Assembly: GCF_003667565.1 (NCBI RefSeq)
Contig: NZ_RCUX01000008.1
Coordinates: 114,715-178,714 of the forward strand
DNA from: Mycetocola tolaasinivorans
GTDB lineage: Bacteria; Actinomycetota; Actinomycetes; Actinomycetales; Microbacteriaceae
Reading direction: 5' to 3'
DNA length: 64,000 nucleotides
Positions 9,150-18,455 of the stretch are shown here, one piece after another. How positions within the stretch are numbered: the first letter of the stretch is position 1; every line of letters starts with the position of its first letter. A program made the translations under genes and the position numbers. The notes beneath the pieces are model-generated. The model made no database searches, was not told where the DNA came from, and saw nothing but the letters and a program-made list of their open reading frames with translations.

Positions 9150-9221
9150 GAGAAACCTCCTGTAAGGCGTCATGGGCCGCGCAGAGCGACGACCGAACGC
9201 GAAAATGGGACGAGACGGAGC

Positions 9222-10235
9222 CTAGGACACCGCGCTTGAGAGCGGACTGAAAATCATGAACAGCGCGAAAGCCAGCGGAGCCGAGGGCAGCATCGAGTCG
9301 ATGCGGTCCAGGAACCCGCCGTGCCCCGGCAGCCAGGAGCTCATGTCCTTGATGCCGATGTCACGCTTGATGAGGGACTCGGCGAGATCGCCGAACGTCG
9401 CCGAAACCACCAGGACGGCACCGAGGATCATGCCCACCCAGAACGGGGTCTCGAGCAGGAAGATCGCCAACAGGATGCCCGCGATCTGCGCGGCAACCAC
9501 CGCACCGGCGAGACCCTCCCAGGTCTTCTTGGGGCTAATCTTCGGGGCCATCGGGTGCTTACCGAAGCTCAGGCCACTCGCATACGCTCCCACATCCACG
9601 CAGACGACCACGATGAGGAAGGACAGCGCCCACCACTCTCCGTGGGTCTGGCGAGTGAGCAGCACGGCAAACGCGGCCATGAACGGCACATACACCTGCA
9701 CGAGGAAGATCGCGAGCACATCGCGGAGAATTTCCGGTGCCGTGCGGCCGTCGGCCTCGATCATCTGGGCGATCAGGCGCCAGACGATGACCACCGCGAT
9801 CCCGCCGAGGAGCGAACTCCAGATCAGGACCGGATCGGCCACGTAGGCGGCCACGACGATACCCGCGGCCGCGATCACGTTGGGGATCGGGTCGACCTTG
9901 CGCGGGGTAATCCTCAGCGCCGTCACGAGCTCCAGCGTGGTAAACACCACAAAAGCGAGCGCGAGCAGTGCAAACAGGTCCTTGATGACGATGAGGCTGA
10001 CGAGCAGTGCGCCGCCGAGCCCCAGGCCGATCAGAATCGCAAGAATAAGGTTTCGCCCGGTACGCGCGGCAATGCGCTCGTTAACCTGATCAATCTGAGC
10101 TCGCGTGACCTGAACCTGGCGTTCAATGTCGGCGCGGGTCGCCTTAATCTGGGCGTGCAAAACATCCCGGGACGAGTGGTGCTCCTCGTTCTCCCCGGAT
10201 TCGGGCTCGAGCGGGGCGCCCGTGGCCTTAGCCAC
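9222..10235 (-). CDS. cdsA: Phosphatidate cytidylyltransferase (CDP-diacylglycerol synthase)
   Basis: A 337-residue integral membrane enzyme making CDP-diacylglycerol from CTP and phosphatidate, the branch point to all glycerophospholipids. The family signature is visible near the C-terminus: SPKKTWEGLAGA, GDLAESLIKRDIGIKD and GFLDRIDSMLPSAP. About eight TM helices follow a ~50-residue hydrophilic, coiled-coil-prone N-terminus (RADIERQVQVTRAQIDQVNERI), longer than in E. coli CdsA but common in Actinobacteria. It starts at GTG 10233-10235 with GAGGG upstream and lies 42 nt after frr on the same strand. Confidence 0.95.
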   Translation of the reverse strand: MAKATGAPLEPESGENEEHHSSRDVLHAQIKATRADIERQVQVTRAQIDQVNERIAARTGRNLILAILIGLGLGGALLVSLIVIKDLFALLALAFVVFTTLELVTALRITPRKVDPIPNVIAAAGIVVAAYVADPVLIWSSLLGGIAVVIVWRLIAQMIEADGRTAPEILRDVLAIFLVQVYVPFMAAFAVLLTRQTHGEWWALSFLIVVVCVDVGAYASGLSFGKHPMAPKISPKKTWEGLAGAVVAAQIAGILLAIFLLETPFWVGMILGAVLVVSATFGDLAESLIKRDIGIKDMSSWLPGHGGFLDRIDSMLPSAPLAFALFMIFSPLSSAVS

Positions 10236-10277
10236 GAGCGCCCTCGCCGGAGTTCATGATCGATTCGGTCAACGGAA

Positions 10278-10832
10278 TCAGATCTCGAGCAGCTCGGCTT
10301 CTTTGCGCTTCAGAGCCTCGTCGATCGCGTCGGTGTGCGACTTGGTGAGGGCCTCAAGCTCCTTCTCACCGCGTGCCACGTCATCCTCGCCGACCTCGCT
10401 CTTCAGCGCGTCGAGCTCTTCCTTGGCCTTGCGACGAATGTTGCGCACGGCAACCTTGGCGTCCTCACCCTTGGTACGAACGAGCTTCACGTACTCCTTG
10501 CGACGCTCTTCCGTGAGCTCGGGCAGGGTAACGCGGATGACGGAACCATCGTTGGTGGGGTTAGCACCGAGGTTCGGGACGTCGCGAATCGCGTTTTCGA
10601 TGTCGCGCAGCGCACCCTTGTCGTAGGGAGTCACGACGATGGTGCGTGCCTCGATGTTCTGCATACCGGCCAGCTGGGCCAGCGGGGTCGGGGTGCCGTA
10701 GTAGCTCACGATCACCTTCTGGAACATCTGGGGGTTGGCTCGTCCGGTGCGCACACCGGCAAAATCTTCCTTGGCAACCTCGACGGCCTTGGCCATACGC
10801 GCGCCGGTATCGGTCAGTACTTCCGCGATCAC
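10278..10832 (-). CDS. frr: Ribosome recycling factor
   Basis: A 184-residue protein of standard RRF length that splits post-termination ribosomes together with EF-G. It shows the family's [17 protein letters not shown] motif near residues 21-37, [13 protein letters not shown], and a C-terminal coiled-coil helix ending in RKEAELLEI. The GTG start (10830-10832) follows a good GAAGGAG. It is co-oriented with pyrH (77 nt upstream) and cdsA (downstream), the usual bacterial order. Confidence 0.98.
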   Translation of the reverse strand: MIAEVLTDTGARMAKAVEVAKEDFAGVRTGRANPQMFQKVIVSYYGTPTPLAQLAGMQNIEARTIVVTPYDKGALRDIENAIRDVPNLGANPTNDGSVIRVTLPELTEERRKEYVKLVRTKGEDAKVAVRNIRRKAKEELDALKSEVGEDDVARGEKELEALTKSHTDAIDEALKRKEAELLEI

Positions 10833-10909
10833 GGGGACTCCTTCAAGTTTCTTGGGGCTCGCTACAGTCTACCGGGAACGGTATCTGAGCGCGGTCGGTT
10901 GGGAGGGAA

Positions 10910-11623
10910 CTAGTTGCGAACCAGGGTTCCGATTTCCTCGCCAAGGATGGCGCGGGTCACGTTTCCTGCGGGTTCCATGCCAAAGACGCGCATCGGCATG
11001 CCGTTGTCCATGCAGAGGCTGAACGAGGTCGAATCGACAACCTTCAGGCCGCGCTGCAGCGCCTCCTGGTAGGTGATCTCCTCGATCCGGGTGGCAGTGG
11101 GGTCGATGCGGGGGTCGGCGGTGTAGACGCCATCCACACCGTTCTTCGCGACCAGAACAACGTCGGCCTCGATCTCGAGGGCGCGCTGCGCGGCCACGGT
11201 GTCGGTGGAGAAGTAGGGCAGACCGGCTCCGGCACCAAAGATTACGACGCGGCCCTTATCCATGTGACGCTCGGCGCGGCGCGGAATGTACTGCTCGGCA
11301 ACCTGGGTCATCTCGATGGCGGACTGCACACGGGTGGTGGCACCGGCCTGCTCGAGGAAGTCCTGCAGGGCGAGGGCGTTCATCACGGTACCCAGCATGC
11401 CCATGTAGTCGGCGCGGCCGCGGTCCATGCCGCGGGTCGAGAGTTCGGCACCACGGAAGAAGTTACCGCCACCGACGACGATCGCGATCTCGACGGTCTT
11501 TGCCGCCTCGGCAATCTCCTTGGCAATGGCGCTGACCACGTCGGGGTTCACACCGAGGGAGCCACCACCGAAGGCCTCACCCGAGAGTTTCAGAAGGACG
11601 CGTCGTTTTTCGCTCGAGGCCAT
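10910..11623 (-). CDS. pyrH: UMP kinase
   Basis: A 237-residue amino-acid-kinase-fold enzyme that phosphorylates UMP to UDP. Signature segments are [12 protein letters not shown] (nucleotide binding), [26 protein letters not shown], and [17 protein letters not shown]. The length matches bacterial hexameric UMP kinases, which are GTP-activated and UTP-inhibited. ATG at 11621-11623 has AAAGGGAAA upstream. A terminator-like hairpin separates it from tsf, so it probably has its own promoter within 11624-11690 in addition to read-through. Confidence 0.98.
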   Translation of the reverse strand: MASSEKRRVLLKLSGEAFGGGSLGVNPDVVSAIAKEIAEAAKTVEIAIVVGGGNFFRGAELSTRGMDRGRADYMGMLGTVMNALALQDFLEQAGATTRVQSAIEMTQVAEQYIPRRAERHMDKGRVVIFGAGAGLPYFSTDTVAAQRALEIEADVVLVAKNGVDGVYTADPRIDPTATRIEEITYQEALQRGLKVVDSTSFSLCMDNGMPMRVFGMEPAGNVTRAILGEEIGTLVRN

Positions 11624-11692
11624 GGTTATTTCCCTTTCGGTGGTTCGTATGTAAAGTCCAGGCTAGTGGTTCGCCCCTGGCTGGCGACAGCG

Positions 11693-11729
11693 AAAAGGAG
11701 TCCGGATCGCAAATGCAATCCGGACTCCT
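11693..11729 (-). terminator. Rho-independent terminator after tsf
   Basis: A perfect 12-bp stem (AGGAGTCCGGAT at 11696-11707 against ATCCGGACTCCT at 11718-11729), then TTTT on the minus strand. It lies 11 nt past the tsf stop and before pyrH. Confidence 0.88.
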
Positions 11730-11740
11730 ATCGGGTGAGA

Positions 11741-12568
11741 CTAGGCGCCGACCTTGAACCGGAGGAATCCGGTAACGGTCAGGCCTGCATCCTCGAGCAC
11801 CTTGGCAACGTTGATCTTGTTGTCCTTGGCGTAGTCCTGCTCGAGCAGGGCAACCTGCTTGAAGTAGGAGGTCAGACGACCCTCGATGATCTTCGGCAGT
11901 GCGGCCTCGGGCTTGCCCTCGGCCAGGCTGATCTCGGTCACGATCTCGCGCTCCTTCTCAACGGCGTCGGCGGGGACGTCGTCACGAGTCAGAACGGAGG
12001 GGTTCGCGAAGGAGATGTGCTGCGCGATCGAGCGAGCGGTCTCGGCGTCCGAACCGGTGTAGGCCACGACGACACCCAGCTGGGGCGGCAGGTCCTTGTT
12101 GGTGCGGTGCAGGTAAACCTCGAACGCGTCACCCTTCAGGGCACCGACGCGACGCAGTTCAACCTTTTCGCCGATGATGGCGGCCTCGTCGCTGATCAGC
12201 TCGGCAACGGTCTTGTCGCCGGCCGGAGCGGCCAGGGCAGCCTCGACCGAGTCGGCACCGGCTGCGGCAACCGCGGCCAGCACGTCGTCGGCGAGCTTGC
12301 CGAAGCGCTCGTTCTTGGCAACGAAGTCGGTCTCGCAAGCGAGCTCGAGCAGGTAGGTGACGCCGTCCTTCTCAGTGGTGGCAACAAGGCCCTCGCTGGT
12401 GGAGCGGTCGGCACGCTTCGCGTTACCCTTTGCACCCTTGAGACGCAGGATCTCGGTGGCCTTCTCGACGTCTCCGCCGGCCTCCTCGAGCGCCTTCTTG
12501 GTGTCGACCATACCGGTGCCCAGGGCCTCGCGGAGGGCCTTCAGGTCGGCAATGCTGAAATTAGCCAT
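11741..12568 (-). CDS. tsf: Elongation factor Ts
   Basis: A 275-residue guanine nucleotide exchange factor for EF-Tu. The N-terminal UBA-like domain (LKALREALGTGMVDTKKALEEAGGDVEKA) and the core motifs LLELACETDFVAKNERF and VAYTGSDAETARSIAQHISF are clear. The C-terminal module ends in VTGFLRFKVGA. It sits 26 nt downstream of rpsB and is closed by a strong terminator, the classical two-gene translation operon. Confidence 0.98.
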   Translation of the reverse strand: MANFSIADLKALREALGTGMVDTKKALEEAGGDVEKATEILRLKGAKGNAKRADRSTSEGLVATTEKDGVTYLLELACETDFVAKNERFGKLADDVLAAVAAAGADSVEAALAAPAGDKTVAELISDEAAIIGEKVELRRVGALKGDAFEVYLHRTNKDLPPQLGVVVAYTGSDAETARSIAQHISFANPSVLTRDDVPADAVEKEREIVTEISLAEGKPEAALPKIIEGRLTSYFKQVALLEQDYAKDNKINVAKVLEDAGLTVTGFLRFKVGA

Positions 12569-12594
12569 GGTATTAACCCCTCGTGGTTCGGTTG

Positions 12595-13449
12595 TTACTT
12601 GGACTCTGCGTCGGTTGCCTCAGCGGCAACCTCGGTGACCTCGGCGGCAACCTCAGCGGCGGGCGCCTCAGCGGCAGCCTCGGCCTCGGCACCGGCGAGG
12701 AGCTCCTGCTCCCACTCGGCCAGCGGCTCGGCAGCAGCCTGGCCCTCGGCCGGCTTCTGGTGACGCTGGATGAGGCCCTCGGCAGCGGCGTCGGCGATCA
12801 CGCGGGTCAGCAGGCTGACGGAGCGGATGGCGTCGTCGTTACCCGGGATCGGGTAGGCAACCTCGTCGGGGTCACAGTTGGTGTCGAGGATACCGATAAC
12901 CGGGATACCCAGCTTCTTAGCCTCGTCGATTGCGAGGTGCTCCTTCTTGGTGTCAACAACCCACAGCGCAGACGGAGTCTTGGTGAGGTTGCGGATACCA
13001 CCGAGCGACTTGTGGAGCTTGTCCAGCTCGCGCTTCTTGATGAGGAGTTCCTTCTTGGTGAAGCCCGACTTCGAGGTGTCCTCGAAGTCCAGCTCCTCGA
13101 GCTCCTTCATGCGAGCGAGGCGCTTCGACACGGTGTTGAAGTTGGTCAGCAGACCACCCAGCCAGCGCTGATTCACGTAGGGCTGACCCACGCGGGTTGC
13201 CTGCTCGGCGATGGACTCCTGAGCCTGCTTCTTGGTACCAACGAAGAGGATGGTGCCACCGTGAGCGACGGTCTCCTTGACGAAGTCGTAGGCCTTGTCG
13301 ATGTAACCCAGCGACTGCTGCAGGTCAATGATGTAGATGCCCGAGCGCTCGGTGAAAATGAAGCGCTTCATCTTCGGGTTCCAGCGACGGGTCTGGTGTC
13401 CGAAGTGTACGCCGCTGTCGAGCAGCTGGCGGATGGTAACGACTGCCAT
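12595..13449 (-). CDS. rpsB: 30S ribosomal protein S2
   Basis: A 284-residue S2 protein. It begins [20 protein letters not shown] and carries [24 protein letters not shown] and the [25 protein letters not shown] motif. The last ~45 residues form an Ala/Glu-rich tail common in actinobacterial S2. ATG at 13447-13449 follows AGGAG in an AT-rich stretch; an in-frame upstream extension of 23 codons lies in the structured leader and is not conserved sequence. Confidence 0.98.
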   Translation of the reverse strand: MAVVTIRQLLDSGVHFGHQTRRWNPKMKRFIFTERSGIYIIDLQQSLGYIDKAYDFVKETVAHGGTILFVGTKKQAQESIAEQATRVGQPYVNQRWLGGLLTNFNTVSKRLARMKELEELDFEDTSKSGFTKKELLIKKRELDKLHKSLGGIRNLTKTPSALWVVDTKKEHLAIDEAKKLGIPVIGILDTNCDPDEVAYPIPGNDDAIRSVSLLTRVIADAAAEGLIQRHQKPAEGQAAAEPLAEWEQELLAGAEAEAAAEAPAAEVAAEVTEVAAEATDAESK

Positions 13450-13514
13450 GGTCGTTCTCCTTTTATATAGTTCTCGGTTGATCCACGCACCGACGGTGCG
13501 TAGCCTGGTACCGG

Positions 13515-13564
13515 GCACAGCCCCACAGACCCTCGAAACCGAGGGTGACCGAAGGGGGTTGTGC
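13515..13564 (-). promoter_or_regulatory. Structured 5' leader of the rpsB-tsf mRNA
   Basis: A nested stem-loop lies in the untranslated leader about 65-115 nt before the rpsB start. An inner 7-bp hairpin (13529-13535 with 13540-13546, loop of four) is enclosed by an outer 10-nt arm pair (13515-13524 with 13555-13564, one mismatch). Another 6-bp hairpin is at 13487-13501. S2 is autoregulated through its leader in several bacteria. Whether this fold does so here is inference. Confidence 0.5.
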
Positions 13565-13610
13565 GTGATCCGTGCACGCGTAGTCGCCCTCAGAAGAAGG
13601 CGCTCTTCAC

Positions 13611-13639
13611 ATCCTAGCAGGATCGGCGTCGATGCCGAA
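13611..13639 (-). promoter_or_regulatory. Predicted promoter of rpsB-tsf
   Basis: Reading the minus strand, TTCGGC (13634-13639) and TAGGAT (13611-13616) are separated by 17 nt. The -10 fits TANNNT; the -35 is a weak match. Transcription would start near 13604, giving a leader of about 155 nt. Confidence 0.45.
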
Positions 13640-13721
13640 CTCCCGCGCGTCGCGCGGACGGCCCGCTTTTTCCCCGTATCCGCGCTGCGGGGTCGCGGCC
13701 ACGACCCGCGATGCCGAAAAC

Positions 13722-14423
13722 CTAGTCGCCGAGAGCCACGGGCGTCGTGGCCTGGAGCGAACCGTCACGGGTTCTAATCGTTAGTCGCGCAAAGTCGGCG
13801 GCATCCGAGGAGCTCACCGCGAAGGTGACGATGGAGCCCGTCGCACGCATCATGGACATGAGATCCCCCGGAGTGGTGGATCGCGCCTCGATCTTCGATC
13901 CCAGAATCATCGTGTACGCCCCGGCACCGTCATAGGTGACGCTGCGCAGGCAGTCGCCAATCGCGCAGTCTCCCGCGCGCCCTCCCAGGAGCGCGTTCGT
14001 GACCTTTTCGATGCGCTGGGCCGTGGTGTCTTCCGCCGCGATCACCGCACGCAGCGCATCCTCGTCGAAGTCCTCCGGGGCACCTCCGCCCCCGGTCACG
14101 GGCTCCTCCGTGGGCTCCTCTTCCTCCTCCTCGGCCGGAGTGGTCGGTCGAGCGGATGCGCTCGGGGAAGTCGACTCGGTGGCACCCGTGCTCGCCGACG
14201 CCTGGGCGGTCTGCGAGGTGGACTGTTCGGCGGACGCGAACAGGTGATCGCCGCCCCCGATCCAGGCCACGATGATCATTCCACCGCTCAGCATCACGGC
14301 GAGAAGGCAAAAGAGGGCAACAACGAGCGGACGATGATGGGACACCCACGCCCCGGTACGCCCGGCACGCGGCGTGGACCGATCGGGCCCGGGGGTCGGA
14401 GAGGGCGCGGTGGGACCGGTCAT
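13722..14423 (-). CDS. Single-pass membrane protein with extracytoplasmic domain, unknown
   Basis: A 233-residue protein: a cytoplasmic Pro-rich N-terminus, one TM helix near residues 33-53 ([20 protein letters not shown]), a Ser/Thr/Ala/Glu-rich spacer (~60-115), then a ~115-residue extracytoplasmic domain. That domain contains two cysteines (GDCAIGDCL) likely to form a disulfide, and the end ([19 protein letters not shown]) looks beta-rich. I do not recognise a family. ATG at 14423 is used because upstream in-frame sequence has no homology features. It is co-oriented with rpsB but separated from it by the rpsB promoter. Confidence 0.65.
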   Translation of the reverse strand: MTGPTAPSPTPGPDRSTPRAGRTGAWVSHHRPLVVALFCLLAVMLSGGMIIVAWIGGGDHLFASAEQSTSQTAQASASTGATESTSPSASARPTTPAEEEEEEPTEEPVTGGGGAPEDFDEDALRAVIAAEDTTAQRIEKVTNALLGGRAGDCAIGDCLRSVTYDGAGAYTMILGSKIEARSTTPGDLMSMMRATGSIVTFAVSSSDAADFARLTIRTRDGSLQATTPVALGD

Positions 14424-14586
14424 GGGAGCAACTTTCAGCAGTGTCTGGAGGTGTGGGCCGCGATGGCCAACCTCGCCGGCCAGCCACCGCGACAATGCTC
14501 CGAGACTCTATCGACGCTCGCTGGTGAGCGCCCCTCCCCTGACCGAAATCGAATGTGCTCCTGTCGCTACCGGACCGCGCGCGAAA

Positions 14587-15576
14587 TCAGCGCCAGCCCA
14601 GCCTCGGTGCGACCTCCGTGATCAGCAGCTCGAGCGAGCGCAGAATGAGGGCGTGTTCGGGATCAACCGAGTGCACCTGGAAGGACAGCTGTGTCGCGCG
14701 CTGCAGCACCGAATCGGCGGCAAGAGAGGCGGCGACGGATTCGACATCCCCCACGTGGACATCGAGTTTGCGCAGCAGGTCGTCGCGCCCCAGGGTGTCC
14801 ACCTCATCGCCCAGCTGATAGCGGGCAAGCGGAGCCACCCGGTAGCGGCGTTCGGCAAGCTCCCGCGCGGCCTCGTGGTCATCCGAGATGAATACGCTGC
14901 GCGCGATTGAGACGCGACGCGGGGCACCCGCCGGCAGTGCCGCCTCATAGGCGTCGACGATGGGGTGCTGGAGTTCTGAAAGCGTGGCATCGGGGTTGTC
15001 CGCGGGACGCGGCTGCGAGCGGGAGAGCTGCAGGCCAAGCCCCGCGTGTCCCGCACGCACGGCGAGGGGTGCGCTGAAGGTCGCAAACCACAGACGATCA
15101 GCAAGTGAGGGCGCCGGCGGATACAGCAGGTTGTCGCTCGCACCGAAACGCTCACCGCGGAGCGCGTGCCGCAGCGTTTCGAAGTTCTCATCAAACGCGC
15201 GGTGACGCTCCTCAAAGTCCAGGCCGAAGGCGGGGAACGAGGTGGGTGTTCCGCCGGATCCAAAACCCAGTTCGATCCGCTCCCCCGACAGTGCATCGAG
15301 CACCGCGGCATCCTCGGCTACGCGCACCGCGTTTTCCATACCCAGGGTGATGATGCCGGTGCCGAGGCGAATCGTGGAGGTCTGCGCGGCCGCCGAGGCG
15401 AGGAGCACCAGCGGCGCGGGCAGGCCGCCCTCGTTGCCGTTGAAGTGATGCTGCGCCACCCAGGCACTGTCGTAGCCCAGGCGTTCCGCGGCCTGAATCT
15501 GCTCGATCGCGAGCCGGTAGCGCTCGGGGGCGGGGGCATCATCGAGTACGCGGGTGAAGAAGGCGAGTTCGGGCAT
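14587..15576 (-). CDS. Luciferase-like (LLM class) flavin-dependent monooxygenase
   Basis: A 329-residue (beta/alpha)8 protein of the bacterial-luciferase family. It has AERLGYDSAWVAQHHF near the N-terminus, TIRLGTGIITLGMENAVRVAEDAAVLDALSGERIELGFGSGG split by the usual FMN-binding features, and a C-terminal region that tracks substrate-binding loops. Family members use FMNH2 and O2 to oxidise sulfonates, alkanes or aminopolycarboxylates. It is the last gene after a peptide-type ABC importer, 88 nt beyond the ATPase stop, so it may act on the imported compound. The substrate is unknown. Confidence 0.87.
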   Translation of the reverse strand: MPELAFFTRVLDDAPAPERYRLAIEQIQAAERLGYDSAWVAQHHFNGNEGGLPAPLVLLASAAAQTSTIRLGTGIITLGMENAVRVAEDAAVLDALSGERIELGFGSGGTPTSFPAFGLDFEERHRAFDENFETLRHALRGERFGASDNLLYPPAPSLADRLWFATFSAPLAVRAGHAGLGLQLSRSQPRPADNPDATLSELQHPIVDAYEAALPAGAPRRVSIARSVFISDDHEAARELAERRYRVAPLARYQLGDEVDTLGRDDLLRKLDVHVGDVESVAASLAADSVLQRATQLSFQVHSVDPEHALILRSLELLITEVAPRLGWR

Positions 15577-15664
15577 GGGAGGAGATCTCTTTCGTGCTGT
15601 GGGGATGTATGACGCTCGGCCCGAGACGGGCCGGAGTGCGCAGTGGGCAGTGCGGCGGCGCGGG

Positions 15665-17455
15665 CTAGGAGGCGCTGCGCAGCGCCCCGGTTGCGGCAGC
15701 GCGCCGGCCGGGGATCGCCGCGATGAGCTGGCGGGTGTACTCATGTTCGGGGCGGTCGAACACGCTGTCCGTTCGTCCCTCCTCAACCACGAGGCCGCCG
15801 CGCAGCACCGAAACGGTGTGCGAGAGCTGCCGCACCACCGCGAGGTCGTGGGAGATAAACAGGTAGCTCACCCCGAGTTCGCGCTGCAGCTCCCCGAGGA
15901 GCTCGAGGATGCGAGCCTGCACGGTCACGTCGAGGGCCGAAACGGCCTCGTCGAGCACCACGACATCCGGCCCAGGGCCGAGTGCGCGCGCAATCGCGAC
16001 GCGCTGTCGCTGGCCGCCGGAGAGTTCGTGTGGCCGACGGGTGAGCACCGAGGCGGGGAGTGCAACCTGATCGATGATCTCGGCGGCGCGGGCACGTCGC
16101 GAGGCAGCGTCGCCGATGCCAAAGTTGCGCAGCGGCTCGATCACGATGTCCGCGATGGACTGCCGGGGATCGAGCGATCCGAAGGGGTTTTGGTACACCA
16201 TTTGCACCCGGCGGCGCAGCTCACGCAGCGCGTTCCCACGCAGGGTCGTGATCTCCTGACCGTGGATCTGCACGGTACCCGAGGTGGGACGCTGGAACCC
16301 GAGCACAATGCGCGCGGTGGTGGTCTTTCCCGATCCGGATTCCCCGACGATCGCGTGGGTGCTTCCCGGCGCAATGCTGAAGGACACATCGTCGACCGCG
16401 CGCTGGGCATCGCCGCCGTGGCCGAAGCTCTGAACCAGGTTGCGGGCAACCACGACGGGCGCGGGGGTCGCGGTGTGTCCCGCGAGGCCCAGGGCGTCTC
16501 CCGAGGCCTCAATGCTCGACGGGAGCGCATCACGCTGGACCAAACGGAGTCTCTCCTTCGCACGATTCTCGGCCGTAATCTCGGCGGAGTGTGCCGCGGG
16601 AACGGTTTCAGGGAGCCCCGCCTCCGCACCTTCGCTCACATTCAGCCGGAGGGGGTCCGCCAGGGAGAGCGAGGCGAACGACGGGGCGTCACGCAGCAGG
16701 CGCCGAGTGTATGCGCTTGCGGGGTCGGCGAGCACGCGCTCGGTCTCGCCAGCCTCCTGCACCACTCCGTCGCGGAGCACCACCAGGCGGTCCGAACGGT
16801 CCGCGGCAACGGCCAGATCGTGAGTGACCATGAGGACGGCGGTCCCCGAGTCGCGGCGTAGGGTGTCGATCAGGTCGAGAATCGTGGCCTGCACCGTCAC
16901 GTCGAGTGCGCTGGTGGCCTCATCGGCGATCAGCAGTGCCGGTTCGAGCGCGATCGCACCCGCGATCAGCACCCGCTGCTTCATCCCGCCCGAGAGCTCG
17001 TGCGGATACTGCCTGGCCCGCAGCTCGGGGTTCGGAATGCCCACGTAGTCGAGCAGCTCGATCACTCGCGCCCGACGCGCGGCGCGGTCCTTCCAGCGGT
17101 GAATCCGCAGCACCTCGGCGACGGATTCGCCAACCCGTTTGACCGGGTTGAGGGAGTTGTTTGGGTCCTGCGGAATCCAGCCGATCGAGCGACCGCGCAG
17201 CTCGCGGAAGCGCTTCTCGCTCCAGCCGGTCACGTCGTGTTCGCCGATGAGCACGCGGCCTCCGGTAACGGCACCGTTGCTCGCGAGCAGGCCGGTGGCG
17301 GCCTGGGCGGTCGTGGTCTTGCCCGACCCCGACTCCCCCACGACGGCCAGCAGCTGGCCCGGCTCGATCTCGAGGGACACTCCGCGCACCACGTCGAGGC
17401 GCTCGCGCCCCACGGTGTATGACACCTGGAGGTCTTCAATTCGCAGGGTGGTCAT
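15665..17455 (-). CDS. Peptide/nickel-type ABC importer ATPase, two fused nucleotide-binding domains
   Basis: A 596-residue DppD-DppF-type fusion. The first NBD has Walker A GESGSGKT at 40-47, signature LSGGM at 154-158 and Walker B LLIADEATSALD. The second has Walker A at 371-378, LSGGQ near 480 and VVVLDEAVSALDV. The linker (~255-330) is variable. It energises uptake of peptides or similar small molecules with the two permeases and lipoprotein encoded upstream. ATG at 17455 is preferred; a 32-codon in-frame extension shows no family similarity. Confidence 0.93.
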   Translation of the reverse strand: MTTLRIEDLQVSYTVGRERLDVVRGVSLEIEPGQLLAVVGESGSGKTTTAQAATGLLASNGAVTGGRVLIGEHDVTGWSEKRFRELRGRSIGWIPQDPNNSLNPVKRVGESVAEVLRIHRWKDRAARRARVIELLDYVGIPNPELRARQYPHELSGGMKQRVLIAGAIALEPALLIADEATSALDVTVQATILDLIDTLRRDSGTAVLMVTHDLAVAADRSDRLVVLRDGVVQEAGETERVLADPASAYTRRLLRDAPSFASLSLADPLRLNVSEGAEAGLPETVPAAHSAEITAENRAKERLRLVQRDALPSSIEASGDALGLAGHTATPAPVVVARNLVQSFGHGGDAQRAVDDVSFSIAPGSTHAIVGESGSGKTTTARIVLGFQRPTSGTVQIHGQEITTLRGNALRELRRRVQMVYQNPFGSLDPRQSIADIVIEPLRNFGIGDAASRRARAAEIIDQVALPASVLTRRPHELSGGQRQRVAIARALGPGPDVVVLDEAVSALDVTVQARILELLGELQRELGVSYLFISHDLAVVRQLSHTVSVLRGGLVVEEGRTDSVFDRPEHEYTRQLIAAIPGRRAAATGALRSAS

Positions 17456-17516
17456 TGGGTGCGTCCTTTCGCTGCGGAGTGACGGATGGAGGGGGTGATG
17501 CGAAGTGCGCGCGGGA

Positions 17517-18455
17517 TCACGAGATGCGTCCCCGCGCGGCGATGGCCGCACTCACCCGGTTTGCCGAGAGCACCACGAGCACAACCACGGCACCCGGCAG
17601 GGTCGTGAGCCACCAGGCGGTGGCCACGTAGTTGCGCCCCTCGGCGATCATCAGGCCCCACTCGGGCGTGGGCGGCGGCGCACCGTAGCCGAGGAACCCG
17701 AGGGTCGAGATCGAGAGCACCGCGGTACCAAACTGCAGTGCAGCCAGTGCGAGCACGGCATTGAGGGAGTTGGGCAGCACGTGTCGCCACAGCACCGGCA
17801 GGAAGCGTCCGCCGCTCGCGAAGGCCGCCTCCACGTAGTCGGTACCCCGCACGCGCACCACCTCGGACCGCGAGAGCCGCGCGAATGCCGCGACGCTCGT
17901 GAAACCGACCGCGATGGCCGCCTGAGCAGTACCGAAGCCAAGCAGGATGATGATCGAGAGCGAGAGCAGCAGCGACGGGATCGCCAGGAAGACGTCGACG
18001 ATGCGCATCAGGATGTCATCCACCAGGCGGCGTGAGGAACCCGCGAAGACGCCGATCGCGGTGCCGATCACGAAGCCCACGCTCACGGCGATCAGGGCGC
18101 CGGAGAGCGAGTTGATCGAGCCGTAGACCACCCGGGAGAACATGTCGCGCCCGGTGGCATCGGTGCCGAAGGGATGCGCGAGACTCGGGGCCTGCTGCGC
18201 CTCGGCGGCGTTCCCGGCGATCGGGTCGAACGGCGTAAAGACGGAGGGGAACAGTGCCCACAGCACCACCAGGATGAGCCAGACCACGGAGAGCACCACC
18301 GCGATACGGGGCCGGCCGATGCGCTCGCGCAGGCTGCGACGCTGCGGGGTGAAGGGGTCGGGCAGGCGGGCGGCACGCTCGTCTCGTTCGGCCGGAGCGG
18401 TGCCGCCCACCGAGATCTCGCGTTCGGCCGCGGCCTCGCGTTCGTCGATACTCAT
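17517..18455 (-). CDS. Peptide-type ABC importer permease (DppC/OppC family)
   Basis: A 312-residue inner-membrane permease. A hydrophilic N-terminus is followed by TM1 (AVVLSVVWLILVVLWALF), a GTDATGRDMFSRVVYG motif typical of the DppC subfamily, and the BPD_transp_1 core with the coupling loop EVVRVRGTDYVEAAFASGG. Six TM segments are expected. Its ATG overlaps the stop of the upstream permease by 4 nt (ATGA), so the two subunits are translationally coupled. Confidence 0.92.
   Translation of the reverse strand: MSIDEREAAAEREISVGGTAPAERDERAARLPDPFTPQRRSLRERIGRPRIAVVLSVVWLILVVLWALFPSVFTPFDPIAGNAAEAQQAPSLAHPFGTDATGRDMFSRVVYGSINSLSGALIAVSVGFVIGTAIGVFAGSSRRLVDDILMRIVDVFLAIPSLLLSLSIIILLGFGTAQAAIAVGFTSVAAFARLSRSEVVRVRGTDYVEAAFASGGRFLPVLWRHVLPNSLNAVLALAALQFGTAVLSISTLGFLGYGAPPPTPEWGLMIAEGRNYVATAWWLTTLPGAVVVLVVLSANRVSAAIAARGRIS

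Noticed and set aside
11264..12763. A 499-codon plus-strand open frame opposite pyrH and tsf
   Set aside because: It lies across two unmistakable housekeeping genes and a terminator; its Leu/Gly/Val repeats mirror their codon pattern.
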